Origin: Psychrobacter vallis
GTDB taxonomy: Bacteria; Pseudomonadota; Gammaproteobacteria; Pseudomonadales; Moraxellaceae
Length of the DNA stretch: 64,000 nt
NCBI RefSeq assembly: GCF_904846715.1
Contig: NZ_CAJHBU010000009.1
Span: 60,103-124,102, forward strand
Direction: 5' to 3'
Shown: positions 36,721 to 47,200 of the stretch, piece after piece
Layout of the letters: the number at the start of each line of letters is the position of its first letter
Position numbering within the stretch: the first letter of the stretch is position 1
The notes under the pieces: generated by a model
The model's input: only the letters and a program-made list of their open reading frames with translations
Database searches by the model: none
What the model was told of the DNA's origin: nothing
Translations under genes and position numbers: made by a program

Positions 36721-37173
36721 TTAACCACGAGATTTATTCTTGCGCTGAGACATTGGATCAGCGCTTAAGCTGCGATATACCTCGATACGGTCAAAAGGCT
36801 GTAACTGATAGCTAAGCGGTTGCTTTTGGGCATAAACGCCTACATACCAACGCTTAGCAGTTGGCGTGGCAATATCTGCCACCTCAGTGCACCATTTTTC
36901 TAACTCTGAAAATTTTGCTAACCAGCCTGCTTGCGCGAGCGCCTCGTACAGAATGGCACCCTCGCTGACTTGTAGCGCTACATAGTGTTGACGCTGTGCA
37001 TCTTGGGCGTACGCTAAATAGACAGTTATTAGCGCAGGCTGTTCAGACTCTAGCGTAACACTCTTACGATCAATGTTACCGTCATCATCTATTAGCTTAA
37101 CCACTGCATCACCCAACCTATCAAAGCCAACAGCAGCGCCAATGGTACGACCAAACGTATCGCTATTCGCCAT
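36721..37173 (-). CDS. rnfH: RnfH-family ubiquitin-like protein (RatB)
   Basis: A small beta-grasp protein of unknown role. The RnfH core is about residues 48-140: VYLAYAQDAQRQHYVALQVSEGAILYEAL is broken around a conserved Val-Glu/Ser-Gly turn, then KWYVG-like RWYVGVYAQK and FDRIEVYRSL. The tail is basic (SQRKNKSRG). An N-terminal extension of about 45 residues, not usual for the family, overlaps the upstream membrane-protein gene by 82 bases. A GTG at 37104 would cut the overlap to 13 bases and give a normal-length RnfH. The true start is unresolved. It converges on bamE as in Pseudomonas and E. coli, but ratA is absent from its usual place. Confidence 0.85.
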   Translation of the reverse strand: MANSDTFGRTIGAAVGFDRLGDAVVKLIDDDGNIDRKSVTLESEQPALITVYLAYAQDAQRQHYVALQVSEGAILYEALAQAGWLAKFSELEKWCTEVADIATPTAKRWYVGVYAQKQPLSYQLQPFDRIEVYRSLSADPMSQRKNKSRG

Positions 37174-38234
37174 AGGTTATAAAATGCTTCATTGCCAAAG
37201 TTCAATGACTTTCGCAAATGACTTATTTTCATCTGCCAACCTGCAAAAATCGATAGCGACAACACTGCTACGCTACTAATAGTGACCAAGATACCGACCA
37301 GCCACGTGGTTGGAATAGCGATGACCAACACGAGTGTTAATACAAACGTTGATACCAGACTAACCACTAGTCCGAATTTATGCGCCAATTGCTGAGTACT
37401 ATAGTGTAACAAGTAACTGACCACAAACAATACCCCTACCCAATACAGAAGTTGCCCAATCGGTGGTAATGACATGCCGCTAAGCAATAGAGCAACGCCC
37501 CCAACGAACAACTGCAATATCCAAATCGGTAGTACCAACTTAGTTGCGCGGAACTCATTTGTTACAGGGCTTCGAGCAGAGTTTTGCGCATTGTGATTAT
37601 CGGTATCTACTGCTGTACCTGCTTGTTTGGTCACTAAATTTTGACCGAACCAGTATAAGCCTGTCCCTGCACCAACACTGACCAGCGCTAGTGCCACTGC
37701 ACGTGCCCACTCCGTTAAGCTAATATCCGTCATAGCAAAATCAATATGGGGCAAGCCATTTGCCACGCCCAATAATAACCCAATTACCATCAGCCCTAAG
37801 CCAATTGGTAAGGGTGCAACGCCAAGCAAACTCAGCAAAATAGCAATAACCGTCAAGCCAGCTGCGATCGCAAAACTTGGTACAGTCGGGTCGCTATTGA
37901 GTTCAGTGAGGCCGGCCAATAGACCAGTGCTGGCAACCGATATAACCAATGCGGCAATAATGATAGAAACCAGTGCTGCCAACCAACCAAAGCTACGCCA
38001 CATTGGGCTAACATCTGCTTCGCGAGTGAGCTTTTGCATCCCTGCCAATGGCGCATCAACACTGCGATAAGCCAAGGCTATCTCAGCATAAACAACAGGC
38101 AGTGACACCACTATCATGGCTAATAACCATAATAACCAAAAATCAATCTCACCAATTGATGCAGGTACAAACCAGCGAAACAGTAACAGCGGTAGCAAAG
38201 CTGCGATAAAATAAGAAGCATAACGGATCATCAT
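37092..38234 (-). CDS. Multi-pass membrane protein, NSS (SNF)-transporter-like
   Basis: A 380-residue integral membrane protein with about ten hydrophobic segments. The segment SLPVVYAEIALAYRS (about residue 44) followed by a cytoplasmic WRSFGWLAALVSIIIAALV recalls the second and third helices of sodium:neurotransmitter-symporter family proteins. At 380 residues it is shorter than typical members (about 450-500), and I cannot identify the sodium-site helix with confidence. A short Asn/Ser-rich loop lies near residues 210-225. rnfH overlaps its 3' end on the same strand, so the two are probably co-transcribed. Function unassigned. Confidence 0.65.
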   Translation of the reverse strand: MMIRYASYFIAALLPLLLFRWFVPASIGEIDFWLLWLLAMIVVSLPVVYAEIALAYRSVDAPLAGMQKLTREADVSPMWRSFGWLAALVSIIIAALVISVASTGLLAGLTELNSDPTVPSFAIAAGLTVIAILLSLLGVAPLPIGLGLMVIGLLLGVANGLPHIDFAMTDISLTEWARAVALALVSVGAGTGLYWFGQNLVTKQAGTAVDTDNHNAQNSARSPVTNEFRATKLVLPIWILQLFVGGVALLLSGMSLPPIGQLLYWVGVLFVVSYLLHYSTQQLAHKFGLVVSLVSTFVLTLVLVIAIPTTWLVGILVTISSVAVLSLSIFAGWQMKISHLRKSLNFGNEAFYNLWRIAIRLVVPLALLLALIGWVMQWLS

Positions 38235-38457
38235 AGTCTAAATCCAAACGATCTAAAGTGAATAACGATAATTTATATCATTGCCAAAAATTTAAATAGC
38301 TAGCAAAACGAGTATCAGTAGCACATTTATGAAACTAAATGCCTTTAACGCTGCTAATCGTATTTTTTGGGATTGGTATTATAATCATATAGAGCGATGA
38401 TAAATATCTGTCAGTGAGTTTTATATTGTTTATATATGAGAGACAAGTAGTTATAAA
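38235..38457. other. Intergenic region upstream of the membrane protein gene
   Basis: AT-rich, with no gene. TATTTTTTGGGATTGGTATT at 38361-38380 matches the end of the second dispersed repeat unit (9490-9503 and 56290-56305), suggesting a relic copy. Confidence 0.45.
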
Positions 38458-38481
38458 AAAACCCCGAAATCGGGGTTTTAT
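38456..38481 (-). terminator. Cytochrome c4 gene terminator
   Basis: A perfect 10-bp stem (AAAACCCCGA at 38458-38467 and TCGGGGTTTT at 38470-38479) with seven T on the minus strand. Confidence 0.88.
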
Positions 38482-38570
38482 CATTAAACAGTAACAGACG
38501 TATAATCGAGCGCTCGGTAATATTGGCTACATAACACGCATTGTGTACTCGTCAAACAGACTGTTACGTT

Positions 38571-39239
38571 TTAGTGTACGGCGCTTATGTAATCTGACAA
38601 GATACGAATGTCACGATCTGATAGTTTCGATGCTACTGTCTGCATCATGCCCATTTCGCCTTCTTTTGCAGCGTCATTGACTCGCTTCTGTTCATCACTG
38701 TCGATATCATCATCGCGGCCAGCGGCACGGAATAGCTTTAACTGGGTCGAAATATATTGCGCATGTTGACCACCTAAACGTGGAAAAGCTGCCCAAGTGT
38801 TACCAACAGCATCAGGACCATGACAACCCGCACAACCGATGACGCCGCGTGACTTATCACCACCTAAGAATAGCTTAGTTGCTTCTTGGTTGGTTGCAGG
38901 ATTACCAAAACCGACACCCCAAGGCGCTTGGCTAGCATAATAACCTGATACATCAGCCAAATCCTGCTGAGACAAGTTCGCAACTTGTGACTGCATGATG
39001 CCATTTTTACGATAGCCGGCTTTAAAATTGACCAACTGCTTGTAAAGATACTTTACGTTTTGGCCACCTAAATTAGGCTGTGCAGGAACCATACTGACGC
39101 CATTAACACCATGACAAGCAGCACAAACAGTTTCTGCAATTTGCTTACCAGCATTGACGTCGTATTCAGGAACAATAATAGCAGCTTGTACGCTGAAACT
39201 TGCAACGCATAAGCTGGCAGCAGCGATTAACTTTTTCAT
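38571..39239 (-). CDS. Diheme cytochrome c4
   Basis: A periplasmic electron-transfer protein of 222 residues. The signal peptide is MKKLIAAASLCVASFSVQA. Two class I cytochrome c domains each carry a heme site: CAACHG near residue 39 with axial Met in the GIMQSQV segment, and CAGCHG near residue 136 with axial Met in the GEMGMMQ segment. Cytochrome c4 passes electrons to terminal oxidases such as cbb3. AGGATTTG precedes the start. Cytochrome c5 lies next upstream on the same strand and engB beyond it, as in Pseudomonas. Confidence 0.94.
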   Translation of the reverse strand: MKKLIAAASLCVASFSVQAAIIVPEYDVNAGKQIAETVCAACHGVNGVSMVPAQPNLGGQNVKYLYKQLVNFKAGYRKNGIMQSQVANLSQQDLADVSGYYASQAPWGVGFGNPATNQEATKLFLGGDKSRGVIGCAGCHGPDAVGNTWAAFPRLGGQHAQYISTQLKLFRAAGRDDDIDSDEQKRVNDAAKEGEMGMMQTVASKLSDRDIRILSDYISAVH

Positions 39240-39480
39240 TGATACAAATCCTACTAGCTCGGCGTAAGCATTATTTAGAGTGATTGCACTGATAAGACAC
39301 CCGTATAAACTGCCTTTTTCTTAACAAAGCAGATATATATTTTAAGGTCTTGGACACAAGCAGTCTGAAAGTACTTACTAACATCAGGGTTTATTTTCGA
39401 TTATTATAGCAAGACTTTGTAGTATTTGCCTACTTAATCATCGCATCCACCAGTTTTTCTAACAACACGTTAAAATACCC
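39240..39480. other. Intergenic region between cytochrome c4 and c5 genes
   Basis: AT-rich region holding the cytochrome c4 promoter; no ORF, repeat or RNA gene was recognised. Confidence 0.45.
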
Positions 39481-39523
39481 GCTAAAAACAAAAGGCGCTA
39501 AAGGGTACAAAGCCCAGCGCCTG
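39481..39523 (-). terminator. Cytochrome c5 gene terminator
   Basis: AGGCGCT (39493-39499) pairs with AGCGCCT (39516-39522), with GGG/CCC inside. TTTTGTTTTT follows on the minus strand. Confidence 0.75.
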
Positions 39524-39557
39524 AGATTTTGCATGGTTCCGTTCATTCTTTAGCCAA

Positions 39558-39893
39558 CTATTTACTCATGTATTCAATCAGCTCGCGATAGTCAGCATCA
39601 CTACAGCCGCTACACAGTCCACCAGCAGGCATTTGCGTCATACCATTTTTGACTGATTTAATCAGGGTTGGCATGCTTTTTTGTTTGATAAGCTGCTGCC
39701 ACTTAGCACTGTCACCTTTTTTGATGGCATTGAGCGCGCCACTATCGTGACAGGCAGCACATGAGTTATTATAGGTGGTGGCGATATCAGCGGCATTAGC
39801 GCCAGTCATCATGACACCGCTTAATAATACTGCCGCACTGGTCGCTATGACCGTACGATACGTTTGGCTAAAAAGTGTGGTGATTGGAAACAT
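39558..39893 (-). CDS. Cytochrome c5-type monoheme protein
   Basis: A small periplasmic cytochrome c of 111 residues. The signal peptide (about 1-34, ending GANA) is followed by the heme-binding CAACHDSG and the c5-typical Cys pair in GGLCSGCSDAD near the C-terminus. The axial Met lies in MTQMPAGG just before this pair. The start has a near-perfect Shine-Dalgarno sequence (AAAGGAGGT), the strongest in the window, implying high expression. Divergent from engB. Exact redox partners cannot be read from sequence. Confidence 0.9.
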   Translation of the reverse strand: MFPITTLFSQTYRTVIATSAAVLLSGVMMTGANAADIATTYNNSCAACHDSGALNAIKKGDSAKWQQLIKQKSMPTLIKSVKNGMTQMPAGGLCSGCSDADYRELIEYMSK

Positions 39894-40255
39894 ACAATAC
39901 CTCCTTTTGATGTATCAGTCGTTTAATCAATCATTCTATTAAACATCGTTCTACTAGACGTAAATGTGACTCTGCTGAATATATCTTACTAAACATTGTA
40001 ACAATATATTTCATATAAATGTAGATAAATACCGTTTGGCTTTGGTAATTCATTTAATAGCAGCAATGACTCAAGCTAATGACCAGATTCACCTTGCTGT
40101 TGTGTTGTTATTTATATGATGCTAATCACCGTTATTTCAATCAGTCAGACTCTATATAGTATAGAATGGTGGATAATTTAGAGTGGCTGCTTTCCATTCT
40201 CTTATCTACAGCTTTTGATTTAATAGATTGCTTTAAAACCGTTATTTAAAATTTT
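39894..40255. other. Divergent promoter region, cytochrome c5 / engB
   Basis: 362 AT-rich bases with no ORF or RNA gene. The palindrome-like TCTATATAGTATAGA at 40150-40164 is the only notable feature; significance unknown. Confidence 0.45.
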
Positions 40256-41050
40256 ATGACCGTATCCAATTTTTTTAAGATTAATGAGCCATTTATGAGT
40301 ACCCCGTTTACCGATGTTGCCGCCGAACATGCATTGTTCAATACCAAATCTCGTCAGAAAATCCAGCAAACTGAATTTATGACATCAGCGCCTACCTTTC
40401 GTCTCTGTCCGCCTGATATGGGATTAGAGGTCGCCTTTGCTGGACGCTCAAACGCGGGTAAATCCTCGGCGATCAATGCCTTGACCAACCAGCGCCAACT
40501 GGCACGATCGTCTAAGACGCCTGGTCGTACGCAGATGATTAACTTTTTTAGTATTGGTAATACTGAAAGGCGTTTGGTTGATTTGCCCGGTTATGGCTAT
40601 GCGGCTGTACCGCTTGAGATGAAAAAAGAATGGCAGGTTGAGCTAGAAGAATACTTGGTGTCACGTTCTAGCCTTGCAGGCCTAGTGCTGATGACGGATA
40701 TTCGTCATCCATTGAAATTCTTTGATGAGCAAATGTTACGTTGGGCAAATGATGGTGATCTACCAGTACATATCTTGTTGACCAAAGCAGATAAGCTCAA
40801 GTATGGCGCTTCTAAAAACGCCTTACTGAATACTCGCAAAAAGCTCAAAAAACTGGGCTTAAACTGTACTATTCAGCTGTTTTCAGCCTTAAGAAAAGAA
40901 GGGTTGGATGAGTTGGCTGGCGTAATGGGCAACTGGTATGAGTATCAGCTCGATGCGGACAAAATTATTGAGTCGTCTTTTGCGTTACTAGAAGGCGCTG
41001 AGTTGGAAGACGCTATTGAAAAAGAGAGCGCTCAAAAAGAAAGCAAATAA
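40256..41050 (+). CDS. engB: Ribosome biogenesis GTPase EngB (YihA/YsxC)
   Basis: EngB is an essential TrmE-Era-family GTPase acting on the large ribosomal subunit. The G motifs are intact: G1 GRSNAGKSS near residue 62, G2 TPGRTQ, G3 DLPGYGYA near 108 and G4 LLTKADK near 175. The 264-residue reading is long: about 28 extra N-terminal residues and an acidic C-terminal tail ([22 protein letters not shown], 22 residues split by GAEL) are added. The start is uncertain: ATG 40256 and ATG 40295 (MSTPFTDV) are both possible, neither with a clear ribosome-binding site. A strong terminator follows. Confidence 0.94.
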   Translation: MTVSNFFKINEPFMSTPFTDVAAEHALFNTKSRQKIQQTEFMTSAPTFRLCPPDMGLEVAFAGRSNAGKSSAINALTNQRQLARSSKTPGRTQMINFFSIGNTERRLVDLPGYGYAAVPLEMKKEWQVELEEYLVSRSSLAGLVLMTDIRHPLKFFDEQMLRWANDGDLPVHILLTKADKLKYGASKNALLNTRKKLKKLGLNCTIQLFSALRKEGLDELAGVMGNWYEYQLDADKIIESSFALLEGAELEDAIEKESAQKESK

Positions 41051-41068
41051 ATATCATCGTCTTAACTG

Positions 41069-41105
41069 AAAAAAGGGTTTATCATTATCGATAAACCCTT
41101 TTTTT
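41069..41105 (+). terminator. engB terminator
   Basis: AAAAAAGGGTTTATC pairs with GATAAACCCTTTTTT around a 6-base loop; the T run follows. Confidence 0.88.
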
Positions 41106-41195
41106 ATCATCATTTAAAAAAATTGCTATCTAGGGCGTGTCATCAATTAGATTATGAGCATTAAAATGTATCAATGTGCTAGTTGATGACATATC

Positions 41196-41909
41196 CTAAG
41201 CACATAATAGATCCATCAATGCCTGCGGCGTATCCACTTGATAAGTAGGACACTGCGCCGCGAGCTCTGCACTAGAGGCCGTTCCATAGTTTACCGCTAT
41301 GCTAGTCATACCCAGTTTCGTCGCCATTTGAATATCGTAGATACTATCACCGATAAACACTGCATCGGAGATTTGCTGCTGTGTGTGCATCAAAATATCG
41401 CTAAGCATTTGTGGATCAGGTTTTGAGCCTGATTCATCCGCGCAGCGCGTCATGGCAAAATAGTCGTGACTTTTAGAAGCATCTAAAACCCGATCAAGCC
41501 CTTTTCTCTTTTTGCCAGTGGCGACCGCCAGACTTTTACCCTGATGTTGTAAAATTTGAAGCATATCTTCTATTGGGGCAAAGAACGGCGTGCGATGACT
41601 GTTAGGAATATAGTAATCAGCATAGCTTTGCTGAATAGCCAGCTTTTGCAATGCATCTGCCTGAGGATATAAAATATCAATGCCATTTAGCAAACTAAGC
41701 CCGATAATGTCTTGTACGGCTTTATCAGTCGTCCCAAATCCATGTGCTTCGCCAGCCACATGCATCGACTCAACGATTAAACCGATTGAGTCCATTAACG
41801 TCCCATCCCAATCAAAAATAATCAGCGTCTTATCTGCTAAGTGGTGCTTGGCTGCTAATTGAGTTTTTTTGGCAGTGGTAGAGATACTGGCGACAGATTG
41901 TTCACTCAT
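41196..41909 (-). CDS. HAD-family phosphatase, phosphoglycolate-phosphatase-like
   Basis: A 237-residue cytoplasmic hydrolase. Motif I IIFDWDGTLMDS (about residue 31) supplies the nucleophile Asp, motif II is VATGKK near residue 134, and motif III/IV is VFIGDSIYDIQMATKLGM near residue 188. A helical cap of the C1 type lies between (about 48-120). The family includes Gph and other small-molecule phosphatases; the substrate is unknown. AAGGTCTATCT precedes the ATG. It lies directly downstream of rluC on the same strand, the order also found in Pseudomonas. Confidence 0.88.
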   Translation of the reverse strand: MSEQSVASISTTAKKTQLAAKHHLADKTLIIFDWDGTLMDSIGLIVESMHVAGEAHGFGTTDKAVQDIIGLSLLNGIDILYPQADALQKLAIQQSYADYYIPNSHRTPFFAPIEDMLQILQHQGKSLAVATGKKRKGLDRVLDASKSHDYFAMTRCADESGSKPDPQMLSDILMHTQQQISDAVFIGDSIYDIQMATKLGMTSIAVNYGTASSAELAAQCPTYQVDTPQALMDLLCA

Positions 41910-42034
41910 AGATAGACCTTAGCGAATAGCGATAATAAATGGTAGAGATGGATAAGAAAACGTCACGGCCGCTTATTCACAAAATAAGGTATCGTGACGC
42001 TTAAAGTTAACACTTAAAAATTCTATCTGGCTAC

Positions 42035-43060
42035 TTATTCAGGCAACTTGGTTTGTTCTGGTAACCAATCTGCCATATCTTCTGGTAGCGGTGCAGTAAT
42101 CGTCTCATAGCCTGGGATATCTAAGCGCCACGCATGTAGGCACAAACGATGAACACCTGATTTGTCATGCACATTATATTTATCGTCACCCAAGATAGCA
42201 TGGCCAATATGTGCCAAATGTACGCGGATTTGATGGGTACGTCCTGTCAGCGGCTTGGCTTCAATCAGACTCACTGGCTGACCTGCGAGTATAAAACGCG
42301 CATGCACCACGATATCCGTTTGGCTTTCTTTAGCTTGTGGGTCTTGTGCATCTACTTTGACGCGGCGTTCACCGCTAGCAAGCGTATAGCGTAGCAATGA
42401 TGCATCAATCCGTTGCTCATTAAGCGCCGGCTGCCCTTTTGCCAGACATAGATAATGCTTTTGAATGGTTTTGTCCACGAGATGCTGCTGCAAGGCTTTT
42501 AGCGTTGAGCGTTTTTTTGAAATCATCAGCAGCCCTGAGGTGTCTTTATCGATACGATGTACCAGCTCTAGGTATTTTTTACCCGTCACTTCACGCATGG
42601 CTTCGATGACGCCAAAGTCCAAGCCACTACCACCATGAACAGCAATACCTGAGGGCTTATTCAACACTAGCATCCCTTCGTCTTCATAAACCACACGCGC
42701 CAATAAACTTTTGGCAAATTCTGTGCTGATGATGGGTTTTTCGCGAGTCGCAAGCTGTACCGGTGCAATACGTACAACGTCTTCACGCTGCACTCTGTCA
42801 TGCGCTTTGCAGCGTTTATTGTTGACGCGTACTTCATCGGAGCGAATCATTTTATAGATATGCGGTTTTGGTAAACCTTTTAAGCGGTTTAGCAAAAAAT
42901 TATCCAAGCGCTGGTCGTGCTGATGACGAGTCACTTCAAGGTAGTTTACCTTGCCAAAGTCGCTGATTTCGTCGTCAGCGCTTTGTGGGCGGGTTTTACT
43001 ATTAAAAATAGCAGGGGCTTCATGGGTCGGTGCGTCGTCAGTCATTTTTGGGTTCGTCAT
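42035..43060 (-). CDS. rluC: 23S rRNA pseudouridine synthase RluC
   Basis: RluC modifies uridines 955, 2504 and 2580 (E. coli numbering) of 23S rRNA. The 341-residue protein has an S4 RNA-binding domain (about residues 50-110; RLDNFLLNRLKGLPK and RSDEVRVNNKR). The catalytic domain has the Asp in HRIDKDTSGLLMISK near residue 165 and GRTHQIRVHLAHIGHAILGD near residue 272. The first 40 residues are a polar extension. Alternative ATGs exist at 43060 and 43045. It is divergent from rne across 1.2 kb, as in E. coli and Pseudomonas, which supports RluC over RluD. Confidence 0.93.
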   Translation of the reverse strand: MTNPKMTDDAPTHEAPAIFNSKTRPQSADDEISDFGKVNYLEVTRHQHDQRLDNFLLNRLKGLPKPHIYKMIRSDEVRVNNKRCKAHDRVQREDVVRIAPVQLATREKPIISTEFAKSLLARVVYEDEGMLVLNKPSGIAVHGGSGLDFGVIEAMREVTGKKYLELVHRIDKDTSGLLMISKKRSTLKALQQHLVDKTIQKHYLCLAKGQPALNEQRIDASLLRYTLASGERRVKVDAQDPQAKESQTDIVVHARFILAGQPVSLIEAKPLTGRTHQIRVHLAHIGHAILGDDKYNVHDKSGVHRLCLHAWRLDIPGYETITAPLPEDMADWLPEQTKLPE

Positions 43061-44276
43061 TTTTAGTTAGGTATTTACACAAAGATTTGCTATAGTTTAC
43101 CATGTTGAGCGACAATTAAGCAGAGGCTGCAGCAATAATCATTATTGTTTCAAATAGCACATTACTATTTTTATTACTGGTTAATAAAAAGGTATGAGCT
43201 GTATACCTTGCCGATACTGTCTGTTTCATCTGATTTTAGGACAGATTATCTATTTAAAGATATCACTTATAGATATTGATAGATATGACCCCATAAATTG
43301 TAGATTGTAAAATGAAAGAACAGTACTGATTTTACTCAGTACCATAAAACAATCAGTGACATAAAAAATAGTGACACTAAATACCTTTGTGTTCATAACA
43401 TCAGCGTTGATAATTTTGGCAAAGCGCCTGTTTATTGACCGGTAATGACACGACATTGACTCACCACTGCATGACAACGACTTTACTTGATAATTATTCA
43501 TTATTTAATGACTGGTTATCTGATGGTCTTTTAGTGAGCGCAGTTGAGCAAGTATGGGTTATTTAACGTTAGGATCGAAAAGTATATCGATAGCTGCCTA
43601 AGTATTGGTGGTCAAACAGATAACGATAAGTAAGATGTGAATAGACACCGCGCCAATAATTTGGTCATTTATTCTGTTTGCCAAGTACGCCCCGCTGATA
43701 ACCAAAGCCGCGATACCTAACCTTAAAACACCCAAATATGATTGACGTTATATCCGACAGAACGATAAATAAAAGTGACCAATTGCTTTACCTAAATACA
43801 TAGCTGCTGAGTACGACTGTTTTATAGAACAGTACAGATCACAGCGATATTATTGCTAGACTTTGATAGATTAATGGCAACAGCACGATACTGCTTTAGT
43901 ATCAGTAATTTTAAACCCGTAACTGATCATCTGCCCGCTCTTACAAAGTGTGCCGCTTAGCTACCAATACAACTTACTGATAACGAGAAGCAAATAGCAC
44001 GCTTAAGCATTACATTAATAGTTAAGCCAAACCTATCAATAATAGGATATAACTATATAGCCTTACACCCTGTATAACTTATATTTACACAAGCATTGCT
44101 AATGCACCTTAGGTGAAAAATAAGCCATTGAAAAAGCCCGTGTGCTTTATAAAACCCATGATTTATGTTCTACCGTTGACTAACGTCTACAAACGCTAAT
44201 TTATATATTAGTGATACTTGCCATCACGCCCGAAAGACCTTCAAATCGTTGTTATGCGTACTCATAGGATATAAAT
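43061..44276. promoter_or_regulatory. 1.2-kb leader region between rluC and rne
   Basis: The longest gene-free stretch of the window. In enterobacteria the rne 5' untranslated region is several hundred bases long and mediates autoregulation by RNase E; a similar leader here is an inference from position and length. ORFs in it lack ribosome-binding sites and are unlike proteins. An inverted repeat CTGT-N8-ACAG is at 43817-43832. No tRNA was recognised. Confidence 0.4.
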
Positions 44277-47200
44277 ATGAAACGCATTTTGATCAACGCT
44301 ACTCAAAACGAAGAAATTCGTGTCGCCTTATGTAAAGGCAACCATCTGTACGATTTCGATTTAGAAAACCGTACTCGCGAGCAAAAAAAATCCAACATTT
44401 ATAAAGGTCATGTGACCCGCGTCGAGCCATCGCTTGAAGCCGTTTTTGTTGAATATGGCTCACAGCGCCAAGGTTTTTTACCGATCCGTGAAATCTCTGC
44501 TGAATACTTGAGCGGCAATCCACGTGATGAAAACATCAAAAAACTGATTAAAGAAGGCGACGAATTAATCGTCCAAGTCGAAAAAGAGGAACGCGGTAAT
44601 AAAGGCGCGGCTCTATCGACTTATGTGTCATTGGCAGGGCGCTATCTAGTATTAATGCCAAACAACCCTCGTGGCGGTGGTATCTCACGTCAAATCTCAG
44701 GCAAACTGCGCGAAGACATGAAGCGTATGCTGGGCAATCTTGATTTGCCAAAAGGTATGAGCGTCATCATTCGTACCGCTGGTATTGGTAAAACGCAAGA
44801 AGACTTACAGCACGATCTCAACCATCTGCTCAATATCTGGCAAGCCATTCAAGAACAAAACCAAAAATATCCATCACCGCGCTTGGTTCACCAAGAAGCG
44901 GGCGTTGTCACACGTGCTGTCCGCGACTATCTGCGCGATGATATTGCTGAGATTTGGATCGACAACGAAAACGCTTATATTGAAGCGGCAGGCTTTATCG
45001 ATGCAGTGATGCCAAAACAAGCAGAAAAACTACGCAAATATACCGATTATGAGCCGATGTTTTCACGCTTTAATATCGAAAAACAAATCGAAACGGCTTA
45101 TCAGCGTGAAGTTCGTCTGCCCTCAGGCGGCTCAATCGTTATTGACCAAACTGAAGCCTTAGTCTCTATCGATATCAACTCAGCCAAATCCACCAAAGGC
45201 TCAGACGTCGCCGAGACCGCCTACCATACCAATCTAGAAGCTGCAGATGAAATCGCACGCCAGCTACGTCTGCGTGATATGGGTGGTTTGATTGTCATTG
45301 ATTTCATCGATATGAATGACAATAAGCATCAAAAAGAAGTCGAAAAACGACTGATTGATGCCACCAAATATGATCGTGCCCGTGTCCAGTTTGGCGATAT
45401 CTCTAAGTTTGGCTTGATGGAAATGAGCCGTCAGCGCCTGCGTCCATCACTGGAAGAGTCAACGGGTTATATCTGCCCGCGCTGCCATGGTAATGGTATG
45501 ATTCGCGACCTACGTTCATTGTCGCTATCTATCATGCGTCAAATTGAACAAATCGCTCTTAAAGAACGTCAAGGTGAAGTGCAAGCAGAAGTACCCACTG
45601 ACATCGCCGCATTCTTGTTGAATGAAAAGCGTGACAGCTTGGTCTATCTTGAACAAGACAGCGGCACACGCATTACTATTTTGCCGCATGCGCATTTAGA
45701 ATCACCAAACTTCAAATTGCATTTCAACCGCGACGGCTTTGTCCCATCAAGCTATGAACGTATTACAGACACTCAGCAGCAAGAACATAGCGATCTTGGC
45801 TACAATGTTGATTGGCAAACCGCTGAAAAAGAGCGCCCAGAACAGCAACCAACCCGCCAGCCACGCCAAGAATTGGACAGTAAAGCTGCCAATAAACCAA
45901 GCAGCACCGTGGATACCAGTGGCAGTGGCAATACCAGCAACGACCAGCGCACTCATAAAAACACCAACGATGTTGCATCGGCGCGTGCACCGCAAGCCAG
46001 CCACAGTCAAAGTGTTGCCGCACCTGCTGCACCAGTAGCAGTGACGCCTAGCGTCGAGACAAATGCTCAACCGCAAGCAGTGGCTTGGCTGTCTAATCTA
46101 TTTGCTAAAGCACCGCAAGCACAAACGACGCCTAGCATCAGTAGCAGTGATGCAGCAGAAGCCATAGAAGCACTCGTCAATAATGGCGCACAGAGCTTAG
46201 GTTCGTTTGGACAAGTCGATAGCAGTGCTTTAAGCAGTACCGCAAACAGTACGCAAACGGCGGCACAAACCAATCATCAAAAAAATGACGATCAACCAGC
46301 AGATAATAATGCCAATCGTCAGCAGGCGCGTCGTAGTACCGATAATGATACTGATGACAGCAATAATGAAGACAGAAGAAGACGTAAACCACGCAAATCC
46401 AGATCCTCTAAGCCTCGTCAGAGAAAAGAGCCGACGGATGAGAGCAGCAACGAAGTAAACAGTAATACAGATAACAACACTGCAAATACTACCGCCAATA
46501 ATACTGATGACAAAGCGGCTGATATCCAAGATAAACGCCAGCAAGATAACAGACGTCCTAGTGATCGCAATCGCAACAATCGTCAAGACACCAGTCGCAA
46601 TTCGAACGAGCGTAATGATTCTGAGGATAAAAACAGCAACACCACCGACGAGCAAACTCGCGCGAAACGCAAATCACACAGTCAACGTGGCTCACGTGGA
46701 AAACTAGAGCGCGGCGAGACGTTAACAGCTGATAGTAATGCTCAACAACACAGTCAGCAGGCAAATAATGCGTCTAATGGCAACAAAAATCAGTCTGGTA
46801 CGCGTCGTAATCAAAACCCTAACGAAGTTTTGCTACAGGTCAATGAAGCACCTGTTGAGCTTAAATCATCAGAAGTCGTGCATCTATCGTTAGATAACAG
46901 CAAATCTACACAGACAAAACATCAGCCCGCTAAGAAACAAAACGCTGCAAATGAGGCGTCGAAAGACGACTCAGCTAAAGAGGATGCAACGAAAGAGCCT
47001 GCTACTCAACAGAGCGCCAATCAAAAGAGCCATGATGTACAAAACTCTGACGACAAAAGCACGACTGAGAAGGTAACGGATAAAAGCGCTGTAGAAAACC
47101 ATGATGCCAAAGCTGATGAGGTTAAGGTTAGCGCCACTGAAGATAAGGGACAACATACTGCAGCAAAAGCTGATAGTGACACCGAAGACCAGTCGCCCGC

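Noticed and set aside
43250..43501. 83-codon minus-strand ORF in the rluC/rne gap
   Set aside because: No ribosome-binding site or recognisable domain; AT-rich composition readily yields such frames.
43817..43832. CTGT-N8-ACAG palindrome matching the E. coli LexA (SOS) consensus
   Set aside because: Moraxellaceae such as Acinetobacter lack a canonical LexA, and the site is about 450 bases from rne, which is not an SOS gene. Treated as coincidence.
45747..46764. Several hydrophobic or Cys/Tyr-rich minus-strand ORFs inside rne
   Set aside because: Shadows of the low-complexity Asn/Gln/Asp-rich coding strand of RNase E; no independent signals.
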